Below are positions 52,386-63,586 of a DNA stretch of 64,000 nt, one piece after another. The position numbers were made by a program, and so were the translations under genes. The stretch lies in the NCBI RefSeq assembly GCF_024198255.1, contig NZ_JAJVKW010000003.1, positions 744,001 through 808,000 of the forward strand, given 5' to 3'. The stretch's first letter is position 1. The number at the start of each line of letters is the position of its first letter. Source of the stretch: Myxococcus guangdongensis. GTDB lineage: Bacteria; Myxococcota; Myxococcia; Myxococcales; Myxococcaceae. The notes beneath the pieces are model-generated. The model saw nothing but the letters and a program-made list of their open reading frames with translations. It had not been told where the DNA came from and did not search any database.

Positions 52386-53669
52386 ATGGTGCCGCACCGT
52401 CCCGTCTCGCTCGTCCTCAGCTATCAGTACCCGGGCAAGTACGCCTTCACCGTGCTGGCGGGCGCCGTCGAGTCGGACCCGGCGCTCGCGGACGTGAAGC
52501 TGTTCTTCCCCCGTGACCGCGAGTCGCTGCTCTCCACCGTCAAGGAGCGCCACGACGCCGGAGACACTGTGGTCGCCGCGTGGTCCTTCTACTCGGCCAG
52601 CTTCGCGGTCTCCGCGGAGGAGCTGACCTGGGTCCGCGCGCGGCTGGAAGGACGCTCCGTCCTCTGCATCGCTGGCGGCGTGCACGCGACGGCCGAGCCG
52701 CTGCAGACGCTCCAGGCCGGCTTCGACCTCATCGCCATCGGCGAGGGCGAGTACTCCCTGCGCGAGCTGCTCGGCCGTGTCCAACGCGGCGAGGAGCCTC
52801 GCGACACGCACGGCGTGGCCCACTTGAAGGACGGCAAGCTGGTGCAGCACGGGCGAGGGGAGGGCGTGAAGCTGGACGACTTCCCGCCGTTCGCCGCGCG
52901 CAACGCCATGTTCGGCGCCATCGAAATCACGCGCGGCTGCATCTACGCGTGCCGCTTCTGCCAGACGCCCTTCATGAGCAAGGCGCGCTTCCGCCACCGC
53001 TCCGTGGCCAACGTGGCGCACTGGGCTCGCGAGCTGCGCCGCTCGGGCCGCCGCGACATCCGCTTCATCACGCCGACGTCCATGTCCTACGGCACCGGCG
53101 ACGAGACGATGAACCTGGCCGCGGTGGAGGAGCTGCTCGCCGCGGTGCGCGAGGCCATGGCCCCCGACGGGCGCATCTACTACGGCACCTTCCCCTCCGA
53201 GGTCCGCCCCGAGCACGTCACGCCCGAGGCGCTCGCCGTCCTCAAGCGCTACGTCCACAACGACAACCTCATCATCGGCGGCCAGTCCGGCTCCGAGCGC
53301 ATCCTCCAGAGCACCCGCCGGGGCCACGACGTGGAGACGGTGGTGCGCGCCACCCGACTGGCCGTGGAGGGCGGCTTCGTGCCCAACGTGGACTTCATCC
53401 TCGGCCTGCCGGGCGAAGAGGCCGACGACGTCGCCGCCACCGTCGCGCTCATGGAGCGACTGGCGGAGCTGGGCGCGCGCGTGCACGGCCACACCTTCAT
53501 GCCGCTGCCCGGCACGCCCTACCGTGACGCACCGCCAGGACGCGTGGACGCCGAGACGCAGACGAAGCTGGACCGGCTCGCCTCCCAGGGACGGCTGTAT
53601 GGCCACTGGAAGCAGCAGGTCGCCCTCGCGGAGGGCATCGCCCAGCGGCGCCGGCCCCGGGCAGGCTAG
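52386..53669 (+). CDS. B12-binding-domain radical SAM protein
   Basis: 427 residues from ATG 52386. Residues ~1-135 form a Rossmann-like cobalamin-binding-type domain without the DxHxxG zinc of mutases (VLCIAGGVHATAEPLQTL, FDLIAIGEGEYSL). The radical SAM core has C185, C189 and C192 in RGCIYACRFCQTP. The later FIPNVDFILGLPGEE-type block is VPNVDFILGLPGEEADD. This matches the B12-binding/radical SAM family found as a stand-alone gene in archaea and deltaproteobacteria. The substrate is unknown; family relatives methylate or act on lipid-like or thio-containing products. Confidence 0.88.
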   Translation: MVPHRPVSLVLSYQYPGKYAFTVLAGAVESDPALADVKLFFPRDRESLLSTVKERHDAGDTVVAAWSFYSASFAVSAEELTWVRARLEGRSVLCIAGGVHATAEPLQTLQAGFDLIAIGEGEYSLRELLGRVQRGEEPRDTHGVAHLKDGKLVQHGRGEGVKLDDFPPFAARNAMFGAIEITRGCIYACRFCQTPFMSKARFRHRSVANVAHWARELRRSGRRDIRFITPTSMSYGTGDETMNLAAVEELLAAVREAMAPDGRIYYGTFPSEVRPEHVTPEALAVLKRYVHNDNLIIGGQSGSERILQSTRRGHDVETVVRATRLAVEGGFVPNVDFILGLPGEEADDVAATVALMERLAELGARVHGHTFMPLPGTPYRDAPPGRVDAETQTKLDRLASQGRLYGHWKQQVALAEGIAQRRRPRAG

Positions 53670-53726
53670 CGGCCCACCTCACTTCGTCGGGCCCCCCGGC
53701 GCCGAGGCGCTTAGGATGGGAGCGCG

Positions 53727-54062
53727 ATGTCCTCCGACGAGACTCCCTACTGGCTGCTCATCTCCGTCCTCTTCAGCTCCCAGCCGCTGACGCCCTCGCT
53801 CGCCATGACGCTGCACCAGACGGCGTACGAGCTGCACGAGCGGGGTGACGCGGTGAAGGAGGTGGCCGGCGACATGCTCAGCGGCAAGGTGCACAACCTG
53901 CGCAAGAACGTCGCCCTGGGTGGCATCGCGGGCCCCGCCTTCGAGGCGGAGATTGAAACCGAGCGCGGCTCCGGCGTGGTGCGCTTCATCCTCACGCGCC
54001 AGGGCCTGGAGATGATGCGTCAGCAGACCGCGACGCCGCCTCGTCCGAAGTACCTCAACTGA
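53727..54062 (+). CDS. hypothetical protein
   Basis: 111 residues from ATG 53727 (GGGAG upstream). It starts SSDETPYWLLISVLFSS, and the rest is soluble with an ALHQTAYELHERGDAV-like helix (MTLHQTAYELHERGDAVKEV) and strands FEAEIETERGSGVVRFILTR. Clean coding bias. No family recognised. Confidence 0.65.
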   Translation: MSSDETPYWLLISVLFSSQPLTPSLAMTLHQTAYELHERGDAVKEVAGDMLSGKVHNLRKNVALGGIAGPAFEAEIETERGSGVVRFILTRQGLEMMRQQTATPPRPKYLN

Positions 54063-54165
54063 GGCCACGGGCTCCCGGTCGCCTGCTCCCTGTGCTGCGT
54101 GCGGTGTCCGGTGTCTCCATCTTCGAGGCACGGGCTCACCCCAGCACCCTCGGAGGCGCACACCC

Positions 54166-54417
54166 ATGGACCCGAAGGACTATCTCAAGAAGCCGCTCGG
54201 CATCCCCCTGGACCCCGCGAAGCAGAAGGACCCGGAGGAGGATGGAGACCACGTGCCCGCGGAGGGCCGCTCCGAGTTCCTCAATGACGTGACGGAGCAG
54301 GACGGCGGCCAGCGCACCGACGTGGGGCCACCGTATGACGGCTCGGGGGATTTGCAGCAGGGCCAGCGCGCCGAGTACCTCCAGCGCGCCGAACGCAAGG
54401 AACCGAAGAAGGACTGA
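54166..54417 (+). CDS. small hydrophilic hypothetical protein
   Basis: 83 residues, strongly charged (23 Asp/Glu and 14 Lys/Arg by eye), Pro- and Gly-rich, with no hydrophobic core: MDPKDYLKKPLGIPLDP, then GGQRTDVGPPYDGSGDLQQG. Probably disordered. It resembles small stress-type proteins in composition only. The frame is open with typical third-position GC. Confidence 0.6.
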   Translation: MDPKDYLKKPLGIPLDPAKQKDPEEDGDHVPAEGRSEFLNDVTEQDGGQRTDVGPPYDGSGDLQQGQRAEYLQRAERKEPKKD

Positions 54418-54433
54418 GTCGCGACGCGCGGGA

Positions 54434-54865
54434 CTACTCGCGCTCCAGCGACACCTTGTTGCGGTTGCCCATGTGGAAGATGGAGTTGTTCAGCGTCGCC
54501 GCGGACAGCTCGGCCAGCTCCATCATCACCTTCTGCTCCTCGGCCTCCTTGGAGCCCGCGGCGGCGGTGGGCGACTGCGTCTTGCCCTGACCGGCGGCCG
54601 CGTCCTGGATGGGAGGGCGGCCCACGGCGGCGAGGTAGGAGTTCATGATGCCGCTGTGCGGCGCGCTGCCGACGGAGTTGAGCGCCGACTGCACCACCAG
54701 CCCGCCCGTGGACATCAGCGGATCACCCGGCCGGTTCGCGGGGGCCATCGCCGCGCGCTGGTTCTGCTGAATCAGCGAGCCGAACCCGACGTTCGCCGAC
54801 TGCACGCCGGCCTGGGGACGGGGGACCTGGACCTGGGGACCCGTGAACGAGTTGATGCGGCTCAT
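54434..54865 (-). CDS. hypothetical protein
   Basis: 143 residues from ATG 54865 (GGAG seven bases upstream). It has a Gln/Pro/Ala/Gly-rich N-terminal half (FTGPQVQVPRPQAGVQSANV, LIQQNQRAAMAP) and a helical C-terminus (EEQKVMMELAELSAATLNNS) ending NRNKVSLERE. No signal peptide. The second half looks like a short helical bundle. Function unknown. Confidence 0.62.
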   Translation of the reverse strand: MSRINSFTGPQVQVPRPQAGVQSANVGFGSLIQQNQRAAMAPANRPGDPLMSTGGLVVQSALNSVGSAPHSGIMNSYLAAVGRPPIQDAAAGQGKTQSPTAAAGSKEAEEQKVMMELAELSAATLNNSIFHMGNRNKVSLERE

Positions 54866-54982
54866 GGCTGGCTCCGTGGCGGTCCGAGGGCGCAACAAGC
54901 ACAAATCTCGGAGGTCTGCCCACATTATCGGGCAACCCCGGGAGAAGTTGCGTCCGGGGCCCGAAGCCTGCCCGAAGGGCGG

Positions 54983-55023
54983 AAAAACGACCAGAGGCCG
55001 CGGGGTTAGCTCCCCACGGCCTC
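54983..55023 (-). terminator. Rho-independent terminator of the aceB-aceA operon
   Basis: On the minus strand GAGGCCGTGGGG (55023-55012) and CCCCGCGGCCTC (55005-54994) form a 12-bp stem with one G-U/mismatch position and a 6-base loop. A run of five T lies six bases further (54987-54983). It begins 35 bases past the aceA stop. It is the clearest intrinsic terminator in the window. Confidence 0.85.
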
Positions 55024-55057
55024 CGGTGTCAGGCGTCTTCAGACGCCGCCAAGGCGA

Positions 55058-56344
<1,287 letters not shown>

Positions 56345-56391
56345 CGCAGGCTCCTCGGTGATGCGGTGAAGGTTGGAAGTCGGAAAAGGGT

Positions 56392-58017
56392 TCAGCGATT
56401 GGCGTCGAGCGCCGCGTAGGCGGGCAGGGTGAGGAAGTCCTCGAAGGCGGGCGCGGTGGACAGGCGCTCGAAGAGCTCGCGGGCGCGCGTGACGTGCTCG
56501 CGGCCGTACTTCTCGTGGACGCCCTCCTTCTCGAGGTGGGCCATCTCCTCGGAGAGCAGCGTCTGGAACAGCTCGGGCGTCACCTTGCGGCCGTCGTCGA
56601 GCGAGGCGCCGTGGTGCAGCCACTGCCACACCTGGGCGCGGGAGATTTCGGCGGTGGCCGCGTCCTCCATGAGGTTGTAGAGCGGCACGCAGCCCAGGCC
56701 GCCGAGCCACGCGGCGGTGTACTGGATGCCCACGCGCAGGTTGTGGCGCAGGCCCTCCTCGGTGCGGGTGCCGGAGGGGACCTTGAGCAGGTCGGCCTCG
56801 GTGACGCGCACGTCCTCGCGCTTGTTGGCGAGCTGGTTGGGGCCCTTCATGTTCGCGTCGAAGATGTCGCGCGCGATGGAGACCAGGCCCGGGTGGGCGA
56901 CCCACGTGCCGTCGTGGCCGTTCTTCGCCTCGCGCAGCTTGTCGGCGCGGACCTTCTCCAGGACGGCCTCGTTGGCGGCGGCGTCACCCTTGATGGGGAT
57001 GAAGGCGGCCATGCCGCCCATGGCGTGCACGCCCCGGCGGTGGCAGGTTTGGATGAGCAGCTGCGAGTAGGCGTTGAGGAACGCCTTGTCCATGGTGACC
57101 TGGCCGCGGTCGGGCAGCACGACGCTGGTGTCGGACTGGAGCGTCTTGATGAAGCTGAAGATGTAGTCCCAGCGGCCGCAGTTGAGGCCGGCGGAGTGCT
57201 CGCGCAGCTCGTACAGGATTTCGTCCATCTCGAAGGCCGCGGGGAGCGTCTCGATGAGGACGGTGGCCTTGATGGTGCCTCGGGGGATGCCGAGCGTGTC
57301 CTGGGCGGTGAGGAACACGTCGTTCCACAGCCGGGCCTCCAGGTGGCTCTGCATCTTGGGCAGGTAGAAGTAGGGGCCGGTGCCGCGGGCGAGCTGCTCG
57401 CGGACGTTGTGGAAGAAGAAGAGGCCGAAGTCGAAGAGGGAGCCGGAGATGGGCTTGCCGTCGATTTCGACGTGGCGCTCGGGCAGGTGCCAGCCACGGG
57501 GCCGCACGAAGAGGACGGCGGGCTTGTCGACCAGGGCGTAGTGCTTGCCGTTGTCGCCGGTGAAGGCGATGGCGCGGCGCACGGCGTCGCGCAGGTTGAC
57601 CTGGCCTCGCACGACGTTGTCCCAGGTGGGGCTGTTGGCGTCCTCGAAGTCCGCCATGAAGACGTTGGCGCCCGAGTTGAGGGCGTTGATGATCATCTTC
57701 CGGTCCACCGGGCCGGTGATTTCGACCCGGCGGTCCTGGAGGTCCTGGGGCAGCGGGGCGACCGTCCACTGGGCGTCCCGGACGGACTTCGTCTCCGGGA
57801 GGAAGTGGGGGCGCTCACCCTTGCGCCAGGCGGCCTGGACCTGCTTGCGGCGCTCCAGGAGGGCTTCGCGGCGCTCACCGAAGGCGCGCGCCAGCTTCGC
57901 GACGAAGTCCAGGGCGGCCGGGGTGAGCACCTCGGCGTAGTCGGGGTGCCACGGCCCCTTCACCACCACGCCAGCGCTGAAGGCCGGGGTCTTCGAGGCG
58001 GGGACTTCCGTGGGCAT
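56392..58017 (-). CDS. aceB: malate synthase A
   Basis: 541 residues. It condenses glyoxylate with acetyl-CoA to malate. The family block is [20 protein letters not shown] (catalytic Arg/Glu region). Others are [20 protein letters not shown] near the start and [18 protein letters not shown]. The length fits malate synthase A (about 530), not the larger GlcB. It is preceded by AAGGAGC and followed by aceA on the same transcript. The upstream region 58018-58287 would hold the operon promoter. Confidence 0.97.
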   Translation of the reverse strand: MPTEVPASKTPAFSAGVVVKGPWHPDYAEVLTPAALDFVAKLARAFGERREALLERRKQVQAAWRKGERPHFLPETKSVRDAQWTVAPLPQDLQDRRVEITGPVDRKMIINALNSGANVFMADFEDANSPTWDNVVRGQVNLRDAVRRAIAFTGDNGKHYALVDKPAVLFVRPRGWHLPERHVEIDGKPISGSLFDFGLFFFHNVREQLARGTGPYFYLPKMQSHLEARLWNDVFLTAQDTLGIPRGTIKATVLIETLPAAFEMDEILYELREHSAGLNCGRWDYIFSFIKTLQSDTSVVLPDRGQVTMDKAFLNAYSQLLIQTCHRRGVHAMGGMAAFIPIKGDAAANEAVLEKVRADKLREAKNGHDGTWVAHPGLVSIARDIFDANMKGPNQLANKREDVRVTEADLLKVPSGTRTEEGLRHNLRVGIQYTAAWLGGLGCVPLYNLMEDAATAEISRAQVWQWLHHGASLDDGRKVTPELFQTLLSEEMAHLEKEGVHEKYGREHVTRARELFERLSTAPAFEDFLTLPAYAALDANR

Positions 58018-58287
58018 CTCGGCTCCTTGGCTTGGTGCGTTGTAAATCTACGGCAACGGGTCGGAAAATGAATCTTCCGAGGGCGAAATGGAAGTGTGCG
58101 TCAATTTCTGCCTGCTTGCCTGTAATCCTGTCAACAGCGGCCGGATTAAATCTGTAAATCAACAGACGTGACGCGGGGTTGCGAGCAGGGGGGCGCCGGG
58201 CACCGGGGATGCAATCAGCGACGGGCAGGTGCGTAGGTAGGGTCGAGGGTGCTCGCCGCCAAGGGGTCCCCTCACGGGAGGCACGTC
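58018..58287 (-). promoter_or_regulatory. promoter region of aceB-aceA with repeated GATTTACA motif
   Basis: 270 bases with no gene. On the minus strand the octamer GATTTACA occurs at 58160-58153 and 58048-58041, the first inside a longer AT-rich dyad-like stretch (ctgtaaatcaacag) and the second 24 bases before the aceB start. A TTGACA-like hexamer lies near 58135-58130 on the minus strand. The two octamers are possible sites for an acetate-responsive regulator (inference). Confidence 0.4.
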
Positions 58288-58638
58288 ATGGACGCGATGA
58301 AGCGGTGCTCGGGGTGCGCGGAGGAGATTCGGATGGAGGCCTCGCGCTGCGCCCGGTGTGGAATCCGGGTGGAGCGGCTGCACCGCGGCGTCGAGGGGCG
58401 CGCGGTGGCGGGCGTCTGCGCGATGCTGGCCCGCGAGCTGGGAATCGACGTGGCCCTGGTGCGCGTGGCGCTCGTCGTGGCCACCTTGTTCTCCGGCGGC
58501 ACGCTTCCGCTCGTGTACGTCCTGCTCTGGGCGTTCACCCCTGCTTCCGCCCTGGGGCGGGCTCCGTTGCAGCGCACGGTGGACTGGCTCTCCCGCGTCG
58601 GGGAGTCGGATGCTCCTCGCATGGAGCGGCGGGTCTAG
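58288..58638 (+). CDS. zinc-ribbon PspC-domain membrane protein
   Basis: 116 residues from ATG 58288 (GGGAGG seven bases upstream). The N-terminal zinc ribbon is CSGCAEEIRMEASRCARCG. The PspC domain follows at 30-95: EGRAVAGVCAMLARELGIDV, then VRVALVVATLFSGGTLPLVY with a membrane hairpin. PspC acts with PspB in the membrane-stress response. A free-standing form with a zinc ribbon is common in Myxococcales and may sense or buffer membrane stress. Confidence 0.85.
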   Translation: MDAMKRCSGCAEEIRMEASRCARCGIRVERLHRGVEGRAVAGVCAMLARELGIDVALVRVALVVATLFSGGTLPLVYVLLWAFTPASALGRAPLQRTVDWLSRVGESDAPRMERRV

Positions 58639-58783
58639 GTCCACGGTTCGAGGGGCACGGCTCGCTGAGTCACGCTTATCGGCGCGTTCTGCTCACGGCT
58701 CGACGGTTCGCCTCGTCTCCCGGTGACCCGTTGCCCGGCCTGTTATGCGTGGGCTCCAGGATTCTCTTCTCCAGGAGCCCGCC

Positions 58784-60178
58784 TTGAGCACCCGCAACGT
58801 CCGCATCGAGAAGGACACCTTCGGCCCCATCGAGGTCCCCTCCGAGCGCCTCTGGGGCGCGCAGACCCAGCGCAGCCTGCAGAACTTCGACATCTCCACC
58901 GAGCGCATGCCCCCCGCCCTCATCCGCGCGCTCGTCCTCGTCAAGAAGGCCGCCGCCCTCGTCAACGTCGAGAACGGCTCGCTGGCCCGCGAGAAGGGGG
59001 ACGCCATCGTCCGCGCCTCCGACGAGGTCCTCGAGGGCAAGCATGACGCGGAGTTTCCGCTCAGCATCTGGCAGACCGGCAGCGGCACCCAGACGAACAT
59101 GAACACCAACGAGGTGCTCGCCAATCGCGCCTCGGAGCTGCTCGGCGGCGAGCGCGGAGAACAGCGCCGCGTCCACGCCAACGACGACGTCAACAAGGGG
59201 CAGAGCTCCAACGACGTCTTCCCCACCGCCATGAGCGTCGCCGCCGCCACCGCCATCGCCGAGCGCGTGCTCCCTGAACTCGATGCGCTTCGCGACGTGC
59301 TCGCCGACAAGTCCCGCGCCTTCATGGACGTGGTGAAGATTGGCCGCACCCACCTCCAGGACGCCACGCCCCTCACCCTGGGCCAGGAGCTGAGCGGCTA
59401 TGTCGCGCAGCTGCAGCATGCGCGCGCCCACCTGGAGCGCGTGCTGCCCCACCTGCACGAGCTGGCCCTGGGGGGGACGGCTGTCGGCACGGGGCTCAAT
59501 GCCCCCAAGGGGTATGCCGAGCGCGTCGCCAAGGAGATTGCCCGCCTCACCGGCCTGCCCTTCGTCACCGCCCCCAACAAGTTCGAGGCCCTGGCCGCCA
59601 ACGACGCCCTGGTCCACGCCCACGGCGCCCTCAAGGGCCTGTCCTCCGCGCTCTTCAAGATCGCCAACGACATCCGCTGGCTGTCCTCCGGCCCCCGCTC
59701 CGGCCTGGGCGAAATCACCATCCCGGAGAACGAGCCCGGCAGCTCCATCATGCCCGGCAAGGTGAATCCCACCCAGAGCGAGGCGCTCACCATGCTCTGC
59801 GCCCAGGTCATGGGCAACGACGTCGCCGTCAGCGTGGGCGGCGCCTCTGGCAACTTCGAGCTCAACGTCTTCAAGCCCCTCATCATCCACAACGTCCTGC
59901 AGAGCTGCAGGCTGCTCGCTGACGGCATGCGCAGCTTCCGCCTCCACTGCGCCGTGGGCATCGAGCCCAACCGGGCCCGCATCCAGGAGAACCTGGAGCG
60001 CAGCCTGATGCTCGTCACCGCCCTCAACCCGCACATCGGCTACGACAACGCCGCGAAGATCGCCAAGAAGGCCCACAAGGACGGCAAGACGCTCAAGGAG
60101 GTCGCCGTGGAGCTGGGCCTCGTCACCGCCGAACAGTTCGACCAGTGGGTCCGCCCGGAGAAGATGATCGGCCTGTAG
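58784..60178 (+). CDS. fumC: fumarate hydratase class II
   Basis: 464 residues from TTG 58784, selected because AGGAG lies six bases upstream and the length equals the usual FumC; ATG 58745 lacks a ribosome site. It interconverts fumarate and malate in the TCA cycle. Family signatures: [20 protein letters not shown] at the start, [37 protein letters not shown], and the signature [19 protein letters not shown] loop ([15 protein letters not shown]) carrying the catalytic Ser. Thermostable, iron-independent type. Confidence 0.97.
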   Translation: MSTRNVRIEKDTFGPIEVPSERLWGAQTQRSLQNFDISTERMPPALIRALVLVKKAAALVNVENGSLAREKGDAIVRASDEVLEGKHDAEFPLSIWQTGSGTQTNMNTNEVLANRASELLGGERGEQRRVHANDDVNKGQSSNDVFPTAMSVAAATAIAERVLPELDALRDVLADKSRAFMDVVKIGRTHLQDATPLTLGQELSGYVAQLQHARAHLERVLPHLHELALGGTAVGTGLNAPKGYAERVAKEIARLTGLPFVTAPNKFEALAANDALVHAHGALKGLSSALFKIANDIRWLSSGPRSGLGEITIPENEPGSSIMPGKVNPTQSEALTMLCAQVMGNDVAVSVGGASGNFELNVFKPLIIHNVLQSCRLLADGMRSFRLHCAVGIEPNRARIQENLERSLMLVTALNPHIGYDNAAKIAKKAHKDGKTLKEVAVELGLVTAEQFDQWVRPEKMIGL

Positions 60179-60329
60179 GCGCCGGGTGTCCTACACGCCT
60201 CCGCCCCTCCGCCGGAAGCCCCTTCGAGGGCCCACCGGGGGAGGGGACGGGGCACAACCGTGGCCCAGCGCACGCTGCGGGAAGAAGGGGCGGGCGCGCG
60301 CGCGGCAGGACGATTAGGGTAGGGGGGCC

Positions 60330-60938
<609 letters not shown>

Positions 60939-61116
60939 CCCGGGTCCTCGCCCCCCGCTCCTCATGGCGGAGCGGGGCGCCTGGCGCCTCGCGCGGATTC
61001 CCGACGCCTCCCGGGCGCAGGTTCCGCGCTGGAGCCCCGAGCAGGGCAAGACGCGCGCGCCTCTAAAAATGCTCTCCAGGGATGCGGGTGGCACGTCCCA
61101 TGCCCAACTTGTGGAC

Positions 61117-61539
61117 ATGTCCAGGCTCAGCTCGCGCCCTCTTCCTCGACTCCTGCTGACGGCTGCATTCCTGGCTGGAGCGGGCTGTGTCGGGCCCACC
61201 GGCCGGCCGCCCCAGCCTCCCAGCTCGGCCTCCGTGCAGGCGGAGCTGGGGGAGCGTGACGTCATCCAGGCCGGTGAGGAATACGCCCGCAACAACAGCT
61301 TCGTCCTGACCCAGGCCGGCGAGGCCGTGGAGATACGCCCCAACCTCTGGCGCATCCGCTTCGGCCTGAAGGACAAGCCCGGCCGGGGTGTGGAGCTCGA
61401 GTTTGACGAGATTGCCCGCAGGGTGACGCGCGCCCAGGAGATTGAAATCCTCCCGGGCTCCACCCTCACCCCCGAGAACGTCCCCGGACGGGGCGAGGAT
61501 GTGCCCTCCGGCGGTCAGGGACGCGGGCCCGTGCCCTGA
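61117..61539 (+). CDS. hypothetical lipoprotein
   Basis: 140 residues from ATG 61117. The lipobox is AAFLAGAGC near residue 25. The mature part has an AELGERDVIQAGEEYARNNS-type helix and short strands AVEIRPNLWRIRFGLK and VELEFDEIARRVTRA, with a Pro/Gly-rich acidic end. Small envelope lipoprotein of unknown function. Its stop (61537-61539) directly abuts the stop of the convergent nucleotidase gene. Confidence 0.78.
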   Translation: MSRLSSRPLPRLLLTAAFLAGAGCVGPTGRPPQPPSSASVQAELGERDVIQAGEEYARNNSFVLTQAGEAVEIRPNLWRIRFGLKDKPGRGVELEFDEIARRVTRAQEIEILPGSTLTPENVPGRGEDVPSGGQGRGPVP

Positions 61540-63429
61540 CTAGGGCAGCACGGTGATTCGGTTCAACGCGGGCGCCGCGAGGGGCCTGGCCTGGGAGCTG
61601 TTGGCCTTCAAGTAGGCCTCCAGGGCGTCGCTGTCCACGGCGCCGCCCAGGCGGTTCGTCCCCTGCGTGAGCACCGCGAAGCCGTCACCGCCGCCCGCGA
61701 GGAAGTTGTTCACCGTCACGCGGTAGGTCGCCGCTGAATCCAAGGGCGCGCCGTCGAGGCGGATGGACGCAGGGTCGATGCGGCTGCCGATGGGCGCCGA
61801 CGCGCTGAACGCGTATGTGAAGCCCGCGGACGGGTGGAGGATGCGGGTGACGACGTTGGGCCCCACCTGTTGCCATTGTCGCTCCAGCAGCTCCTCGAGC
61901 TGCGCGCCCGTCAGCGTCAGGGTGACCAGGCTGTTGCCGAACGGCTGCGTGGTGAAGGCCTCGCCGAAGGTGACCTCTCCCCGGTCCCGCGGGTTGTTCG
62001 GGTCGCGGGTGATGTCCGCGCGCACGCCGCCCGGGTTCATGAAGGCCACCCGCGCTCCCCCCAGGTTCTCCGCCCGCGTCGCCGCGAGCTGCGAGTCCGC
62101 GATGACGAAGCCCAGCGTGGACTGTCCCGCCGGGTCCGCCTGGGTGATGGGCGTCTTGAGCGTCTGCGCCACCCAGCCGATGACCCGGTTGGCCAGGGGC
62201 GTGGCCAGCTGCTGGTAGCGCGTCACCAGCTCCTTCACCGGCCCATCCTCCGTCACGTCGCGGGTGACGATGAGGTTGTTCGCCTTCGCCTCCACCACGT
62301 CACCGGTCGCCTTGCTCAAGGTCAGGTCGATGTCGGTGACGAGCCGCCCCACCGACGCGGCGCTCGTGACGACCTTGCCGTCGATGACGCAGTTGTAGGC
62401 CTGGTGCGTGTGGCCTGTGACGATGACGTCCACCGCGTCGTCGAGTCCCTTCGCGATGGCCACGATGGGGCCGGAGATTGCGCCGCCCTCGCCCGTGCCC
62501 CGGCACTCGTTGATGAGCGAGCCCGGCGCGGGCACGCCGCCCTCGTGCACCACGACGATGAGGGTTTCCACGCCCTGCTGGCGCAGTTGAGGCACCAGCG
62601 CGTTCACCGTCTCCACCTCGTCCTGGAAGGTGAGCCCCGCCACGCCCGTGGGGGTGACGATCTCCGGCGTGCCCTCCAGCGTCATGCCGATGAAGGCGAC
62701 CTTCACGCCGTCGAACTCGCGCACGTCGTAGCGGGGGAACAGCGTGCGGTCCACGCCCGTGGCCACGTTGGCCGCCAGGAACTTGAACCGCGCGCCCCCG
62801 AAGGCGTCCCCGTCCTGACAGCCGTCCTGCGGGTGGCAGCCCCCGGACTGCATGCGCAACAGCTCCGTGCTGCCCTCGTCGAACTCGTGGTTGCCCACCG
62901 CGACCAGGTCCAGGCCGATGAGGTTCATCGCCTCGATGGTGGGCTCGTCGTGGAAGAGCGCGGACACCAGCGGCGTCGCGCCGATGAGGTCTCCGGCCGC
63001 GACCACCACCGTGTTGGGGTTGGTGGCCCGCAGGGCCGCGATGTGACGGGCGAAGTACGACGCGCCGCCCGCGCTCACGCGCACCGGACCGCCGTCGGCG
63101 TCCATGCCCGTCTGAATCTGTCCGTTGCTGCCCCCGGGCGGCTCGAGCTGCCCGTGGAAGTCGTTGAACGCCAGCACCTGCACGCTCACCGTCTCGGAGC
63201 CCGCGTCCACCGTGGGCGGCTGGGCTGGACGCTGGACGCACGAGGCGTCGACGCAGGCCCACTCATGGCCCGGGACCGGTGGGCCCTTCGACTTGCGGCA
63301 GTCGAGGGCGTCCGTGCACGCGTCTGCTCCGCGTCCGCCGTGGGCGAAGATGAGGACGCCAGCGAGGAAGGCTCCGGCGAGGAGGAAGACTCCAGGGAGC
63401 GCGCCCAGGCGCGAGGTGGACCGTGACAT
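61540..63429 (-). CDS. 5'-nucleotidase/2',3'-cyclic phosphodiesterase family protein
   Basis: 629 residues from ATG 63429 (GGGAG ten bases upstream). A membrane anchor or signal (GVFLLAGAFLAGVLIFAHG) is followed by a short Cys-rich segment (CTDALDCRKSK, CVDASC), then the UshA-type metallophosphatase domain: LAFNDFHGQLEPPGGSNG (D-x-H metal site), VAAGDLIGATPLVS, VAVGNHEFDEGST and VDVIVTGHTHQAYN. The C-terminal 5_nucleotid_C domain includes GYTQTFTTQPFGNSL-like FGEAFTTQPFGNSLVTL. It hydrolyses nucleotides outside the cytoplasm. A second copy follows upstream. Confidence 0.93.
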   Translation of the reverse strand: MSRSTSRLGALPGVFLLAGAFLAGVLIFAHGGRGADACTDALDCRKSKGPPVPGHEWACVDASCVQRPAQPPTVDAGSETVSVQVLAFNDFHGQLEPPGGSNGQIQTGMDADGGPVRVSAGGASYFARHIAALRATNPNTVVVAAGDLIGATPLVSALFHDEPTIEAMNLIGLDLVAVGNHEFDEGSTELLRMQSGGCHPQDGCQDGDAFGGARFKFLAANVATGVDRTLFPRYDVREFDGVKVAFIGMTLEGTPEIVTPTGVAGLTFQDEVETVNALVPQLRQQGVETLIVVVHEGGVPAPGSLINECRGTGEGGAISGPIVAIAKGLDDAVDVIVTGHTHQAYNCVIDGKVVTSAASVGRLVTDIDLTLSKATGDVVEAKANNLIVTRDVTEDGPVKELVTRYQQLATPLANRVIGWVAQTLKTPITQADPAGQSTLGFVIADSQLAATRAENLGGARVAFMNPGGVRADITRDPNNPRDRGEVTFGEAFTTQPFGNSLVTLTLTGAQLEELLERQWQQVGPNVVTRILHPSAGFTYAFSASAPIGSRIDPASIRLDGAPLDSAATYRVTVNNFLAGGGDGFAVLTQGTNRLGGAVDSDALEAYLKANSSQARPLAAPALNRITVLP

Positions 63430-63586
63430 GGCGAGGGGCTCCCGAGGGACAGGACCGGGGCGGGAACCTACTCCGCCCCGCGCACCCTGGCGCGTCTTCC
63501 TGGAGGCCGCTCGTGGCGCGTCACGCGGCCGTGGCTCACGCAAGCGCGCGGGGGACAGGGACACGGCCCCGTCCCCCGAAGCGACG

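Noticed and set aside
61834..63426. 530-codon plus-strand frame over the nucleotidase gene
   Set aside because: It is antisense to clear UshA-family motifs and is His/Arg/Val-rich without any domain.
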